From positions 1-64,000 of the forward strand of contig JAUCBJ010002711.1 in the NCBI GenBank assembly GCA_032718475.1: a DNA stretch of 64,000 bases, read 5' to 3'. Position numbers and translations under genes: made by a program. Positions within the stretch are counted from its first letter, which is position 1, and every line of letters starts with the position of its first letter. Source of the stretch: Nemertoderma westbladi. Its lineage: Eukaryota > Xenacoelomorpha > Nemertodermatida > Nemertodermatidae. A model generated the notes under the pieces. It was given only the letters and a program-made list of their open reading frames with translations, was not told where the DNA came from and did no database searches. This document shows positions 9,354 to 22,100 of this stretch, piece after piece.

Positions 9354-10021
9354 GTTCCCGGAGACGAGGGAATGAAACTGAGACTGGGAAGTGGTGCGCC
9401 TGGAAGGCGCCGCATGTAACGTACGAACTATTAAGTATAAATTTAATTAATGCAAATAACCATATAAGTGCAATTTGTATGTACGTACGTAGTGATTAGC
9501 AGTAAATACATACGTTTGGAGTAAGTACTATAGTCATACAACCCTTCTCAATTAGCTACTGGGACTGGGGGACAATTGACTATGGCACTATGGACGAGAC
9601 GCCAGACAATTTCACACTTCTTGAGTGCGACGGCACGAGAGGGGGGGGAGATTCGTCAGAAGGAAAGAGACAGTCAAAGTGGGGTTGAGAATCGGAATAA
9701 GAGTGCGAAGTGCGGAGAGAGTGCGAACGCAATTCTAGTGTGGGGGGGGGGAGAATAAGAGGCTGAGTGAGGGACGGGGAGGTCCGGGGGTATGAGAGAG
9801 TTAGAGTGAGAGTGGAGGTGGAGTAGGGCGAAAGTGTTGGGGAAACAAAGGTCGTGTGAAGAGGTGAGCGCGATCGGCCCGACATGAGACGCCAGGCACA
9901 GGGTAGCGTTATCATACCCATAGGGGGCGGCCTGGAAAGCCGGCTCCAAGAGAAAAGAATTCCACCCCACACCCGATACTAGATCGGGATCCAGCGGGAT
10001 TGTAGCGCACTTTTTAGGTTG
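9354..10021 (+). other. Family A 3' untranslated region
   Basis: About 670 bases between ORF3 and the terminal stem. No ORF of note on the plus strand. It holds several purine- and G-rich tracts (9640-9760). The segment at 9500-9566 recurs, rearranged, at 63755-64000 at the damaged end of element D. Confidence 0.6.
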
Positions 10022-10059
10022 ATGCTATCTTCTTACCGGGAAGATAGCATGGGGGGGAG
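10022..10059 (+). promoter_or_regulatory. Stem-loop abutting the polypurine tract
   Basis: ATGCTATCTTC and GAAGATAGCAT form an 11-pair perfect stem with a seven-base loop. The 3' arm is followed directly by GGGGGGGAG and then the LTR start TGTTAG. The G-run is the likely primer site for plus-strand DNA synthesis. Element C has the same arrangement. Confidence 0.75.
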
Positions 10060-10597
10060 TGTTAGCTTATTCAATCCCGCCAACACCCCATAAAGTTGTA
10101 AGCCGATAAGCAATATTGGGAGCCGCGAGATTGGGCAATTAACCAACTCGCGCCATCCCAATAAGAGTGGGAAGGAAGCACACAATAGAGGGTCAGGGGC
10201 CAAACCCCTAACCCAAGGAGAACAGGTGGAGTGAACGGGAATACTCCACGGGGCGCCAACGAGGGTATTAACCAATCAGAGGGGGGAATGGCATCGATTG
10301 AGTAGCAATTAGGCCAACCGTGCAGTATAGCCACTTGGCAGTAATATTACCTATTCAGTTATCACAGTGCAGCAGTGCTAGCGTAGGGTACAGCCAATTA
10401 GTTTAGTTAGGGGATCACGGGACTTTAGTTACCGTATCCCGCCTTGTACACATTCACGATATCTATATCTTATAACTTCCTATTATACACCGAACTTCAG
10501 AACTCAGTCACTTTATTTCATCCTTATACACGGCGGGGACGCGTGGACTAAATTACCACAACCGGATAAATCGGGATCCCTCTTGGATCCCGTCACA
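10060..10597 (+). repeat. Family A 3' LTR
   Basis: Begins TGTTAGCTTATTC after the polypurine tract and ends GATCCCGTCACA, so it has TG...CA ends. Length 538 bp. Related sequences are the split D LTR (28794-28843 plus 60062-60571) and an inverted fragment (63542-63738). All share a GGGGCC-AAA-CCCC stem near the middle. After the LTR a family B pol reading frame resumes on the minus strand. Confidence 0.85.
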
Positions 10598-13018
10598 GTC
10601 TGCCACCGCTTACGTGGAAGATCTGATTCCACAATAAGAACCATGTCTCCGGCGCTGATGTTTTCTTGCTGCGCAAACCACTTGGTTCAAAGTTGTAGCG
10701 TAGGCAGATAATGTTTTTCGAAATGGTCAGCGAAACGACGGGAAAATAACTGCATAAGTTGCCAAGTTTGTCGGCAGTATTTGTCTCCGTCCGTGATTTC
10801 CGATCGTGGGAGCATGCCTACAGGTTTCTTCAGTAGGAAATGCGCGGGTGTTAGCGCTTCTAGGGAGTCGGGACTCAATGAGACTGGCATAAGCAGTCTC
10901 TCGTTAAGATAGGCGGCGATTTCCTCCATTAACGTCCGCAAAAGTTAGTCGGTGAGATACGCGCGGCAAGGCACTATAAAGTGAAATGCGGTCTTCACGC
11001 TCCTTATTAATCTCTCCCAACTTCATCCCCACCAAGGGGTGTTGGCGGCGTAGAAGGTCCATCTAGATGCGGTTACTCTCAGCTGATTGTCCACCTGTCT
11101 TTGATTCCAATCTTTAACGTAAGCCTTGATTTCATTATTGGCGCCAATGAAGTTCGTTCCCTTATCAGATCTCATCGTGTTGCTAGTTCCAAAGCGAGCG
11201 ATCTGTCAGCGTAAACTCAGTATGAAGCTGTTGGTAGATAGATCGTTCACCATATCTAGATGGATCGCTCTACAACTCATACAGACAAAGATGACACACC
11301 ATTGCTTGACTATAGTCCTAGCACGATATACTTCAATAGGGCCAAATAATTCCACACCGGTATTAGTAAAGGGTAGTTCATAGAAGCTTACTCGTTCCCT
11401 AGGTAATTCTGCCTCTCGCTGTGTTAAAGGCCTACTGAATGCTTTCCTACAGGGTATACAGTTCCTAAGAACTTGGTTCAGAGCTCTACGGGGTTTATGA
11501 AAATAATAGCGAGTTCGAATTTCGCTAAGAACTCGTTTTCTACCAGCATGGTAAAGCTTACTGTGAACATCTACAATCATCTTGATTTGTATTTCAAGAT
11601 TTCTAATGAGTATAGGAAACTTAGTGTCAAAGGATAATGGAGCATTAGTTAGTCTCCCTCCAACACGTATTAACCCATCTATCATTGTGCTAGAGAAACG
11701 ATCCCTTAAGCGCATCTGTGGATTTCTCAACAACAGGAAATACTTATCGGAATCCTCATAGCATTGCAGGAGTCTCAGTATCTGCTTACTGGTTTCTTCA
11801 TGCTCCTGGTAACTGATCTTCTCTGTCAGAAACCGCTCCGATACCTTGTATTTGGGAAGATCTTTAATGGCATGGACCTACGCAGATGTCAGTGGAGCGG
11901 CATCACTAGTGATCTTAGTCCTGGAGTAGTGATGATGGAAGCATCGCTTTAAATATACAACGGCCTTGCAAAGCCAATTCCAGGAGCTATAGTGATTGAT
12001 CGCTCTCTGCAGAAGAGGTGAGAGTCCCTGCGAGACGTTTGGTGTTCCAGATTTCCAGTCGCTCTCTCTAATCTCCACAACCAATTTATTTGTGGCGGGA
12101 GAGTCTCGATCCACAGCGTCATCCCCGGAGATGTGTAGTACAGACAGATCTATCGCGGGTTTAAATAACTTTGATTTACTCGCCCGGATTTTAGGTTTGA
12201 CTTTCTCCGCTCCCTTGGCTTGTCTAATCTCAGCCGTGGTAAGATGAGGAGGCCATTCATCTTCTTCTTTACTTAGGAAGTCGGGTTCACCTAACCAGTC
12301 TGGAGTATCTATCAGTTCTTGAGGAGTTGCTCCTCTGGAGGCAATGTCGGCTGGATTAATCATCCCAGGGCAATGTCTCCATTGATCTACATTAGTGCGA
12401 CTAAGTATAATGGCTACTCTGTTGGTAACGAAGACGCTGAACTGACAGACTTCATTGGTTATATACTCCAACACGAGTAAAGCGTCGGTCCAATAAAAAG
12501 TTTTCTCCAGTGGATAGTCAATCTGTTCTGTTACATTCCGGCCGATGGCTGTAGCGTATAGAGTCGATTTTAACTCCGCTCGAGGAACTCGTAGTTTGTT
12601 GTTTATCAAGGCCTTAGAGGTAACCAAGGCAACTTTGATTCCATCCGGAGTTTCAACCCTCAGGTAGGCTACTATACCTATTCCCATATCGCTGGCATCT
12701 CCAAACACATGGAGTTGATAGGAATACGTGGGGAGAACGTGACCAAAATATGAACGGGAAATTGTAATGTTCTCGATGGATGGTAGAGAATCTTCCCATT
12801 TCATCCACTTCTTTAGTAGTTCTCCCTTAAGTGGATCGTCCCACGAGTGGTTTTCAAGCCACATTTGTTGCACTAATCTCCGAGCAACCAATATAACTGG
12901 GCTAATAAATCCCAATGGATCGAAATAAGTGCTCAGGATACTTAGACAAATCCTTTTAGTTCGAACTGGATTATCTAATGCTATTTCATAGATACTACAT
13001 GAGTCAATTGCTGTTCTC
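10598..13018 (-). pseudogene. pol: Family B pol fragment: RNase H, integrase, C-terminal domain
   Basis: On the minus strand from 13018 down: the RT-RNase H connection with a DPLGFISP motif, RNase H with V-F-G-D-A-S and a Y-W-T-D strand (12915-11878), the HHCC domain and first part of the integrase core (11733-11206), the S-D-K-G-T-N-F strand (near 11150), and the DUF5641-like tail (10941-10598). Frameshifts and stops separate these parts. The first integrase acidic residue reads E in G-V-E-L-F-G instead of the usual D. The copy is cut at 10598 by element A and at about 13018 by a junction with LTR sequence in the opposite orientation. It shows that family B once had the RT-to-integrase part missing from B1 and B2. 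Confidence 0.85.
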
Positions 13019-13481
13019 TTTATGTATGGTCAAATTCAGTGACTGTCGGCAGATCAGTGTGCAGTATTGTGCGATACCGGTAGTGTGCATGATTGTGACT
13101 GATAACTAAGCATCTCCTAAAGAATGCGCCTTATACGTGAATCATAAGCCATACCGTTGTGTTTAGTATAAGTCATAGCTCTGTTTACATATTTAGAGCG
13201 CCACGTCCTAAAGGAACTGTTAATATTTCCCGAAAGTAAATAATATTTGTCAGAGATTATATATTAACGATCAATCGAATAATACAGTAGGCTTACACCG
13301 CAATAAGGTCTAAGCATCCGAATCCAGTCTCCCGGGTATATCCAGCGGGTGAATGATCGCGCATTGGCTGGCTTCGGCTAATGTAGTGCATCAAATAATT
13401 GTCATAGGCTAAAGTCGATTTACAAACTAAAAGACATATAAATTAGCGGGTTAAACCGCTAAAGGTCTAAAAGCGCGAACA
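13019..13481 (+). repeat. Partial family B LTR (B0)
   Basis: Aligns with the last third of the LTRs at 15707, 31251 and 57663 and ends in GCGCGAACA. The left part is missing at the junction with the minus-strand pol fragment. Confidence 0.8.
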
Positions 13482-15557
13482 ATAACAGTTATTGCTTTCT
13501 TTATTGCAGTAAGCAATAAAGCTGAAGTACCGGTCGACCGGTAACCTGTAGGCCCAACTGCTCGAACTGGTACTGCTGTAGGCCTGTAGGCCCAACTGCC
13601 TGAACCGGTACTGCTGTAGGCCTGTAGGCCCAACTGCCCTAATTATTCAATTTTGATTATTATATACCGGTAGGTCTTGGTAATTAATCAGGGACTGCAG
13701 CCCTGGTTTTTTATTGAGATTTTACTTATTTCTGTCGGTTTTATTTACATGTAAGTTAATATTGAGCAGAAGATGTGTGAGTCTGCTCAGATTGTTCAGA
13801 TAATTGTAGGCTGGACTGTTGTCTGACTGTTGTTAGGTCTGGAGAGATTGCGGCGTGTGTAGAGTCTGTCCGATAAAGTGCCAGTTAGGAAAGTAGGGGC
13901 ATCTTGAGTTGTAAGGTAAACCCCCTCTGAAAGAATAAGTCGTCCTACTCGGTTAGAACGCATACTAACTAACCATTTCGGAATCTGCATATACTGTAGT
14001 TTATTTAGGCTTGATAGTAGTCTGCCAGCGTTTAGTCTGTATTTGTTTGTGTAGTCTGTTCAGGTACCGTAATATTATTCAGATAATTTTTTTTAGGCTG
14101 GATTGTTGTCTGGCTGTTGTTAGGTCTGAAGAGATTGCTGTGTGTGTAGAGTCTGTCCGATAAAGTACCAGTTAGGAACGTAGGGGCATCTTGAGTTGTA
14201 AGGTAAACCCCCTCCGAAAGAATAAGTCGTCCTACTCGGTTAGAACGCTTACTAACTAACCATTTTGGAATCTGCACATACTGTAGTTTATTTAGGCTTG
14301 ATAGTAGTCTGCCAGCATTTAGTCTGTATTTTGTTTGAGTATTCTGTACGGGTAGCGTAAGATTTATTATTCAGAGTTTATGCGATTATTCGCAACATTC
14401 ATATCCCCAAGTTTATTCCTACAGTAATTGTGCTTGTTATACATACCGTTATAGTTAAATTAACCCCGGTACTACACGGGCTGCTTGGCGTAGGTAAAGA
14501 CTGGTGATTTTGTGCTCCGGTCACTCCAGCAGATACCGTGGTTCTTTTGGCTGTTCAAGTATATTTAACTGCTGGTTATCTGTTATACAAGTACTTGTAC
14601 CTAATTTAGGGTTTAGTGTACAGTCCTTTCCAAGAGTAATTAGTGTGTAGGCGGTATATTTGTGTTGTAAAGTGGTTAATAGGCACGTTGGTTCTGGTAG
14701 ACCGCGGTAATTAACTTCTAGGTAGGAACACTCCGTGAAACATAACGTAGTACTTATAGCAATACGGCTATAAGTCGTCAGGCGGTGGTATTTTTCCTAT
14801 CTGGACAACGTAGTATATTTACTACTGCTTTATTATTCTCAAATACCGTAGTATCCTATCTGTTGTAATAACCAGATATTCTAACCCTTTGTTAGGCTGG
14901 TTAGTAGTTCCCTGTCAAATTACCCTAAAAATTCGTACGTGTAATTGTTGTGTTTATTTAGAGATTGTAATCTCACCCTATATTGTACGTATTCGTAGAT
15001 AAGTAACTTAGGCCAGTAGAATTATTTGTTTTAGTGTCCAACAAGTAGCACCGCACTAAGAGCGTATAGCTTATGTGCAGTGACTCCTTCTCAGAAATAA
15101 TAACATTTATTTCAAATATTGTAACAAAACCCCTTAAACGGGTATATATATATATATTATAAATCAACTCCAATAGATTTATAAACTAAGTAGGCCTGTC
15201 ATACAACAATTAGGTCTTAACATCAGTTGGACTACTGCTTGAATAACGGTAATAGAGTAAATTAAAGTAACTAAGTAACCCTGAAATTTCAGAAATTAAA
15301 TTATTCTAAAATAATTGACATACCGGTATCTATAATAGGCTTATTATATATTTGTATATATTTGCGCTGAAATTATATACCGGTATTCTGTGAAAAACCT
15401 AGTCTGCAATAATACTTATATACCGTATACTATAAGTGTATACCGGTATTCTAATATATTGTAATTAATTACCGGTACTAGGCTAACAGTCATACTGAAT
15501 TACTAGACTTGCTTTAACTGTAACTATAGCAGTAGGCATTCAACTGTATAAACAAAT
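13482..15557 (+). other. Family B leader (B0) with internal repeats
   Basis: Non-coding leader. It starts with a stem CTTTATTGC/GCAATAAAG (13500-13522), then degenerate units of about 42 bp with CCGGTACTGCTGTAGG (13531-13635), then two units of about 284 bp starting at 13795 and 14079. A TATA-rich stretch with TACCGGTAT motifs precedes gag. The same order is found in B1 and B2. Minus-strand ORFs in the two large units are not preserved in B1. Confidence 0.7.
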
Positions 15558-15706
15558 ATGTCTGACACAAAGCAAAACCTGTCAGACAGTCTAATTGATA
15601 CAACCATCTGTGACCCAGATAGGAGTGTGGAACGTTTAAGACCGAAGTTCAGCTCACCTCCTACTGTAAGAAAAGTCATCCCTCCAGTAGTAGTATCAGA
15701 CCCTAG
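15558..15706 (+). pseudogene. gag: gag 5' fragment (B0)
   Basis: Starts ATGTCTGACACA like the gag of B1 and B2, follows it for about 50 codons with an internal deletion relative to B1, and is cut by the B1 LTR at 15707. Confidence 0.75.
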
Positions 15707-16934
15707 TGTAAAAGCTTTTGCGTAATTAGCCGGTTATTATCCCCGTAAAGTACTCTGTGGTTGGTTTACCAGGCATAAAAAGGCCGTGTCCTTGCTGTAC
15801 TCGTGTTTTGGAGGACATAAAAGCCATTTCTTCTGTATTTGTACTTTAGAGGACATAATCTGCAATTTCGTGACGTAAAAGCTCGATACTCTTGAAAACA
15901 GTGTCGCTACCATGACGACGGCTAACGGCTGATATTGCCACGTTGCACCATAGCCCTGCTTTCTGTATCTGCCAATAGGATTTGAGTTGGTTTTGATTTT
16001 GACCTATCACAGATCTACTGAACTGAATTTCCTATCTGTATGCTCATTCTCTGTGGTGGGTGGAAGCCTTTGTAAATAAGGTTATTCTTATCAGTTTTTC
16101 AGTGTTGTTGGTGATTCTAAGCCAGGAAGAACGGCTTTAGAGTATTTTGTGCTTTTCTGCTTTAGCCTTACACTAGTAGGCTTAATTATAAGGACATATA
16201 TCCGTTATCTGATTGTCTTAACTCAAAACAAACTGGTTAATTGGCCCATACTGTGCAACTTAACTTAACATTACTGCTTTGCTGTCGGTTATTCATTATA
16301 TTTGTGGATGAATTATTATATTTGGAATAACGAGAAATAACCCCGAAACCCAATATTCTTGATATACCGAAGGTAAGAGAGAGAGGTTACAGATAAACGA
16401 TTGTGACTTATGTTAAAGTGGTTTGAAGTGAATCTAATGTTATTTGATAGACCCTACATGATTCGGTCCGTGTTCCTTTTATATGTGACTAAAATCAGTG
16501 AAGATCGGCAGATCAGTGTGCAGTATTGTGCGGCATTGTGTATGAGTGAGACTGATAACGAAGCATTCCTAAAGAATGCGCCATATATGTGAATTGTAAC
16601 TAAGCCATATCGTTGTGAGTAGTTTAAGTCATAACTCTGTTTATATAGATAGAGCGCCACGTCCTAAAGGAACTGTTAATATTCCCCGAAGGTGAATAAT
16701 ATTGTCAGAGATTATATAATACTGTCAGTCGAATAATACATTAGGCTTACATAGCAATAAGATTAAGCTGTCGAAATCAATCTCCCGGGTATATCCAACG
16801 GGTGAATGATCGCGCACAGATTGGTTTCAACTAGTGTAGTGAATCAAATACTTGTTAGAGGCTAAAGCGATTTATTATCTAGAAGACATCCCAATTTGGC
16901 GGGTTAAACTGCCAAAGGTCTGAAAGCGCGAACA
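15707..16934 (+). repeat. Family B 5' LTR (B1)
   Basis: TGTAAAAGC...GCGCGAACA, 1,228 bp, nearly identical to the B2 LTRs. The end is fixed by the B2 3' LTR, which is followed by its target-site duplication. Confidence 0.9.
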
Positions 16935-19196
16935 ATAATGGATATTGCTTCTTTATTGCAGTAAGCAATAAAGTTGAAAGTACCGGTCTACCGGTAAACC
17001 TGAACGGTACTTCAGTAGGTCAGTAGGCCCAACCGCCAGAACCGGTACTGCCGTAGGTCCGTAGGTCCAACTGCCAGAACCGGTACTTCTGTAGGTCCGT
17101 AGGCCCAACTGTCCTAACCGGTACTTCCAGTATAAGTACATTAGTATTATTCGATTGTGATATATTGTATATTGTAGGCTGCTAAGGGATTAGGGATTGA
17201 TCACCCCTTATTCCTTTGTATGGTTTACTTATTTCTGCAAGTTTTATTTATTTGTAGGCCAGTATTGAGCAGAAGGCGTGTAAGCCTGCTCAGATTGTAC
17301 AGATAATTTGTAGGCTTGACTGTTGGCTGACTGTTGATTAGGTCTGAACGGATTGCAGTGCATGTAGAGTGTATGTCCGATAAAGAACGGTTAGGAAGTA
17401 GGGGCAGCCATCGCGGTAAGGTAAACCCCCATCTAAAGAATAAGTCGTACTACTGGGTTAGAACGCATACTACTTAACCATTTTGGAGTCTGCATGTCCT
17501 TTAGTTTATTTAGGCTTGAGAGTAGTCTGCCATCGTTTAGTCTGTACTTTGTTTGTGTAAGTCTGTACGGGTAGCGTATAATATTTATTTAGATAATTTG
17601 TAGGCTGGATAGTTGTCTGGCTGTTATTGGGTCTGAACGGATTGCAGTGTGTGTAGAGCATCTGTCCGATAAAGAACGGTTAGGAAGTAGGGGCAGCCAA
17701 TGCTGTAAGGTAAACCCCCGTCTAAAGAATAAGTCGTACTACTGGGTTAGAACGCATACTACTTAATCATTTCGGAGTCTGCATATACCGTAGTTTGTTT
17801 AGGCTTGATAGTAGTCTGTCAGTATTTGGTCTGCATTTTGTTTGAGTGGTTTGTACGCGTAGCGTAATATTTATTATTCAGAGTTTATGCTATTATTCGC
17901 AACATTCATTCCCCAAGTTTGTTCCTACAGTAATTGTGTTTGTTATACATACCGTTATAGTTAAACTAACCCCGGTACTACACGGGCTGCTTGGCGTAGG
18001 TAAAGACTGGTGATTTTGTGCACCGGTCACTCCAGCAGATGCCGTGGTTCTTTTAGCTGTTCAAGTATTTTTAACTACTGATTATCTGTTGTACAAGTAC
18101 TCGTACCTAATTTAGGGTTTAGTGTACAGTGCTTTCCGAAAGTAATTGGTGTAGGCATTATATTTGTGTTGTAAAGTGGTTGATAGGCACGTTCGATTAG
18201 CTCTATTAGCTTCTAGGTAGGAACACTCCGTGATACATAACGTAGAACCTATAGCGATACGGCTATAGGTCGTCAGGCGGTGGTATTTTCCTATCTGGAC
18301 AACGCAGTGTATTTACTACCACTTATTATTTCAAATACCGTAGTACCCTGTCCGTTGTAATAACCAGATTTCTAACCCTTTGTTAGGCTGGTTTGTAGAC
18401 TTCTTGTAAAATTACCTTAAAAATTCGTATTTTGTGTTTTTTTTGTAAATTTTTGTGTTTATTTAGAGATTGTAATCTCAACCCGAATCGTACGTAATTT
18501 GTAGTATTAAGTAACTTAGGTAAATTAGAATTATTTGTTTTAGTGTCCTATAAGTAACACTTCACTGAAAGCGCACCGCTTTGTGTAGTGATTACTCCCC
18601 AGAAATAATAACATTTATTTCAACATTGACAAAACCCATTAAACGGGTATATATATATTATAAATCAACTCAAACGATTTATAAATAGTAGGCCTGCCAT
18701 ACAACAATTAGGTCTCAATATCAGTTGGACTACTGCTTAAATAACGGTAATAAAGTAAGTTAAAGTAACCAAGTAACCCTTAAAATTCAGAAATTCAATT
18801 ATTTAAAATAATTGACATACCGGTATTTAAAATAGGCTTATTATATTTATTTCTATAAATTTTAGGTTGAAATCATACCGGTATTCTGTAATTAATTTTA
18901 GTTAATAATTATACTTATATATACTACAAACTGTAAGCTGTATACCAGTATTCCCGATAGGCCTATTATATATTTATATATATTTGTGCTAAAATTATAC
19001 CGGTATTCTGTGATAAACCTAGTCTGTAATAATACTTATATATACTATAAGCATACCGGTATACTAATATTATATATATATCACGCTACCCTGAGTAGCA
19101 GTATCGGTAATTAATTACTAGGCTAACAGTGATACTGAATTACTAGACTTGCTTTAACTGTAATATAGCAGTAGGCATTCAACTGTACCATCAAAC
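16935..19196 (+). other. Family B leader (B1) with internal repeats
   Basis: Opens with the stem CTTTATTGC/GCAATAAAG (16950-16972), then units of about 42 bp (16980-17130), then two units of about 293 bp starting at 17298 and 17591, then TACCGGTAT-rich sequence. No protein-coding gene is seen. The length is about 2.26 kb, long for a retrotransposon leader. Confidence 0.7.
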
Positions 19197-22100
19197 ATGT
19201 CTGACACAACCCAATCACTGTCGGATAGTCTCCTAGAAAGTGCTAGAATGAGTGTTAGACAGGGTCTTAAAAAGATCTGGGACTCAGCTAAGAGTATAGA
19301 GCGTCTAAGACCAAAGTCCAAGTCCCCTCCTACTGTAAGCAAGGTCATCCCTACAGTAGTAATAACAGAACCGAGGCTGGTCCAACATCGTAGGTCTATC
19401 ATAGGCACTCGAGCTCAAGTCAAGCGGGATCAGGAAGCAGCTGTCAAACAGCAGCAACATCCTAGCCAAGAACCTAGTTTTCAGCCGTCCGATTGCTCCA
19501 GTAGTTCGGATACTGATGAGCGGACGCCCGAACGCGGAGCGAAGATGGCGGATAAGGTTTATGATGAGCAGCCAACCTATGAAGAATCAACCGACGCCAC
19601 TTTTTCTCAAGAAGAAAGCGAAGGGACAGCGGAGGGGCCGCATTAGAGGGATGCTATTGACATCTATCTGTCAGACTATCAACGCTTTGTAGGAGATGAA
19701 GAGTTGAGGAGAAGGTTGGAGGGGCTTAGCCCTAATAGTGAAGGAACCAAGCTTGTGTTGGACGCAATCGATGCGGAAATGTTAGCTGCGAAAAGAAGAA
19801 CAAGTCAAGAAAAAACGTATAGAAGATAGAAAGACAACAGCAGCGGCAGTGGCAGCGGCAGAAGCGGAACGAAAAGCGGCAGAAGTGGATAGAAAAGCGG
19901 CAGAGGCGGCGGCAGAGGCAAAAGCGGCAGCGGCAGAGGCAAAAGCGGCAGCTGCAGCAGTAGAAGCCGAAAGAAAGGCGGCTGGAGCGGAAAGAAAAGT
20001 GGCAGCAGCAGAAGCGGAAAGAAAGGCGGCCGAAGCGGAAAGAAAAATAGCAGTGGCAGAAGCAGAACGGAGGGCATCTGAAGAGACAACCCAACTAGAG
20101 TTGGAAAATCTTCAAGAGAGACAAGACAATTTTAATAAACAGTTAACAGCTAGTAATATGCAGATGATGAATCGATCTACTCCCAAACGACAAGGTTATA
20201 CATCATCTGAGGAAGGCGATACCACCGACACTGAAGGCGGAGGAAATCGATCTCACCTAAGCAGACGCAAAAGAACATCCCACCGTCAAAAATTGCCTGA
20301 TTTGCCTCCAGCTGTTAGAAGGCAACTAAATAACACCAACTTAGGTAGTACAGAACCCACAGACCAAATAATTACAATAGAGAGACTCCCTACTATAGTA
20401 GATGAGCCCGAAATAGTTAGGTCTGTTCCCGAAGCCACCCTTTCGGTCGTAGAGACACCTGTACTCACCGAACCTACCTCTCAATTCCCGTTGCACAGCA
20501 CTAAGCTACCTGTGCCCAGCAGAACAGCCCATGAGACAGTTCATGCTCTGGACTCCGAGCGAAATATTCATGGTTTGTCGCCCGTTGTCCCTCGTCCGCC
20601 CGCTACAACGTTGGCGGATCCCGTTTCGGCGGTTGATTGGGTAGACGAGAGACGGCGGGGGATGGACATTCTCCTCGGAAAGATGGAGGAGAATCAAATA
20701 CGCTCCTCCCAACAGGTCCGAGAGTTAGAAGGGACTGTTCAACAGTTAAAGGGAACCGTAAAGGAAAGTAGGTTAGAGTTGCAGCAAGTGCAGCAAAATA
20801 TCGCGCTAGAACGCGATAAATTAGTAAATTTACAAAAGGGTATACCACCACCCCTTGTAACAATGTGTCAACCTGTTAGGTCTGAAGTATCTCATGCGCA
20901 AGGTGTGGAGCCTACACGCATATATACTGCTAGCGAAGTAGAAACTCCTATAGTAAACCCTATTAAGGGTGATTATAAACCTGTTGATAATAATATTCCA
21001 TATAGACCTGATAATAATCCGAGAAATTTATATACCGATAATTCGATATTCAATAATACGATGGCTCAAGAAAGTTTTACACGCCAAATGGCTAGAACCG
21101 AAGCCCGACAAGCGGTAAAGGTTGGAGAGATCGTCAAGTTCAATGGAGATGAGGTGAAATGGTTACCTTTTAATGAATATTACAAGGATAACATACGGGA
21201 CTCTGTGCTATCCAACGGAGAGAAACTTAGATTCCTCATCGAATGTTTGGAAGGACCTCCCAAGTCAATGGCGTTAAAATTTATTGGACATCCAGATGGA
21301 TTAAGACAAGTTTGGGATACACTAAACATCAGGTATGGTAATAGGACTAACATAGCTAGGTATTTATATGCGAAATTAATGGCGCCCCGAAAGTTTCTTA
21401 GCAGCGGGATTATAGAGTTTTCCGATGAGATTCAAGAGATCTGTAGACAACTAGATTGGTTAGGTAAGTCTCATGAATACCAGAATTCTATGGTTGTAGG
21501 AGCCTTAGCATCTACTTTGCCCAAGGGTGGAGTAGGTACACGCTGGGACAAGAAAGTGTTATATATGATGGAACAACAACAACGAGACCCTACCATGGCT
21601 GATCTCATGTCATTCTTGGATAGCGAGGTGAAATTACAGCTCATAAAGCAGTCCAGAGAGAAGACAGCGGAAAGTAAGGTAAGTGAGAAACCCGTTTCTA
21701 GGAGAAGGGTAACACCAGTATGTTATACCGACGACGGTGAAAGCCAAACCTCTCAAGGAGAGGACTGCGGGAAAGACACTGACAGGTCTTATTATGTCAA
21801 TAAAATGCCTAAAGATCAGGTAAGTAAATCCAAGTCTCGACCCAATGACAGAAGGGAACCGGTACAAAAAACCCCTCCTACGTCTCCTAAAAGAATTCAG
21901 GTGAGAAAGCCCGAGGAAAGAACAAGTGTGCACCACATAGCACAGGTTAAAGTAAGTAACATCAAGCCGAAATGTGTGCTGTGCGACGGGCCCCACCGTT
22001 TAAATGTGTGTGATAAATTCCTGAGGAAATCACTAAAGGATAGACGTGAAGTCATGTGGGATAAGCGGTTGTGTTATAATTGCCTCAGACGAGGACACCA

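Larger units (their letters stand above)
1..10597 (+). mobile_element. Family A BEL/Pao retrotransposon, 5' end outside window
   Basis: The element runs from the left edge to its 3' LTR end at 10597. Order: gag-pol (2-5347), tandem-repeat spacer (5471-6316), exonuclease-like ORF2 (6826-7884), zinc-knuckle ORF3 (7848-9353), 3' UTR, stem plus polypurine tract (10022-10059), 3' LTR (10060-10597). It is inserted into a minus-strand family B pol gene: that reading frame resumes at 10598. The other LTR and target-site copy lie outside the window; the first five bases after the LTR, GTCTG, are the expected target-site duplication. Coding frames are almost intact, which suggests a recent insertion. 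Its relative D at the right end supplies the missing gag N-terminal part. Confidence 0.9.
13019..15706 (+). mobile_element. B0: truncated 5' part of a family B element
   Basis: The right part of a family B LTR (to 13481), the complete leader and the first 50 codons of gag, cut at 15706 by the LTR of B1. It is more diverged from B1 and B2 than they are from each other, so it is an older copy. Confidence 0.8.

Noticed and set aside
9577-10059. Longer family A LTR starting at TGACTATGG (9577)
   Set aside because: The stem, polypurine tract and TGTTAG at 10060 agree with the D LTR start at 28794; 9577-10059 is not in that LTR.
13796-14277. Two similar minus-strand ORFs of 64 and 81 codons in the B0 leader units
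   Set aside because: The similarity reflects the tandem repeat; the same frame has a stop in B1, so coding is not conserved.
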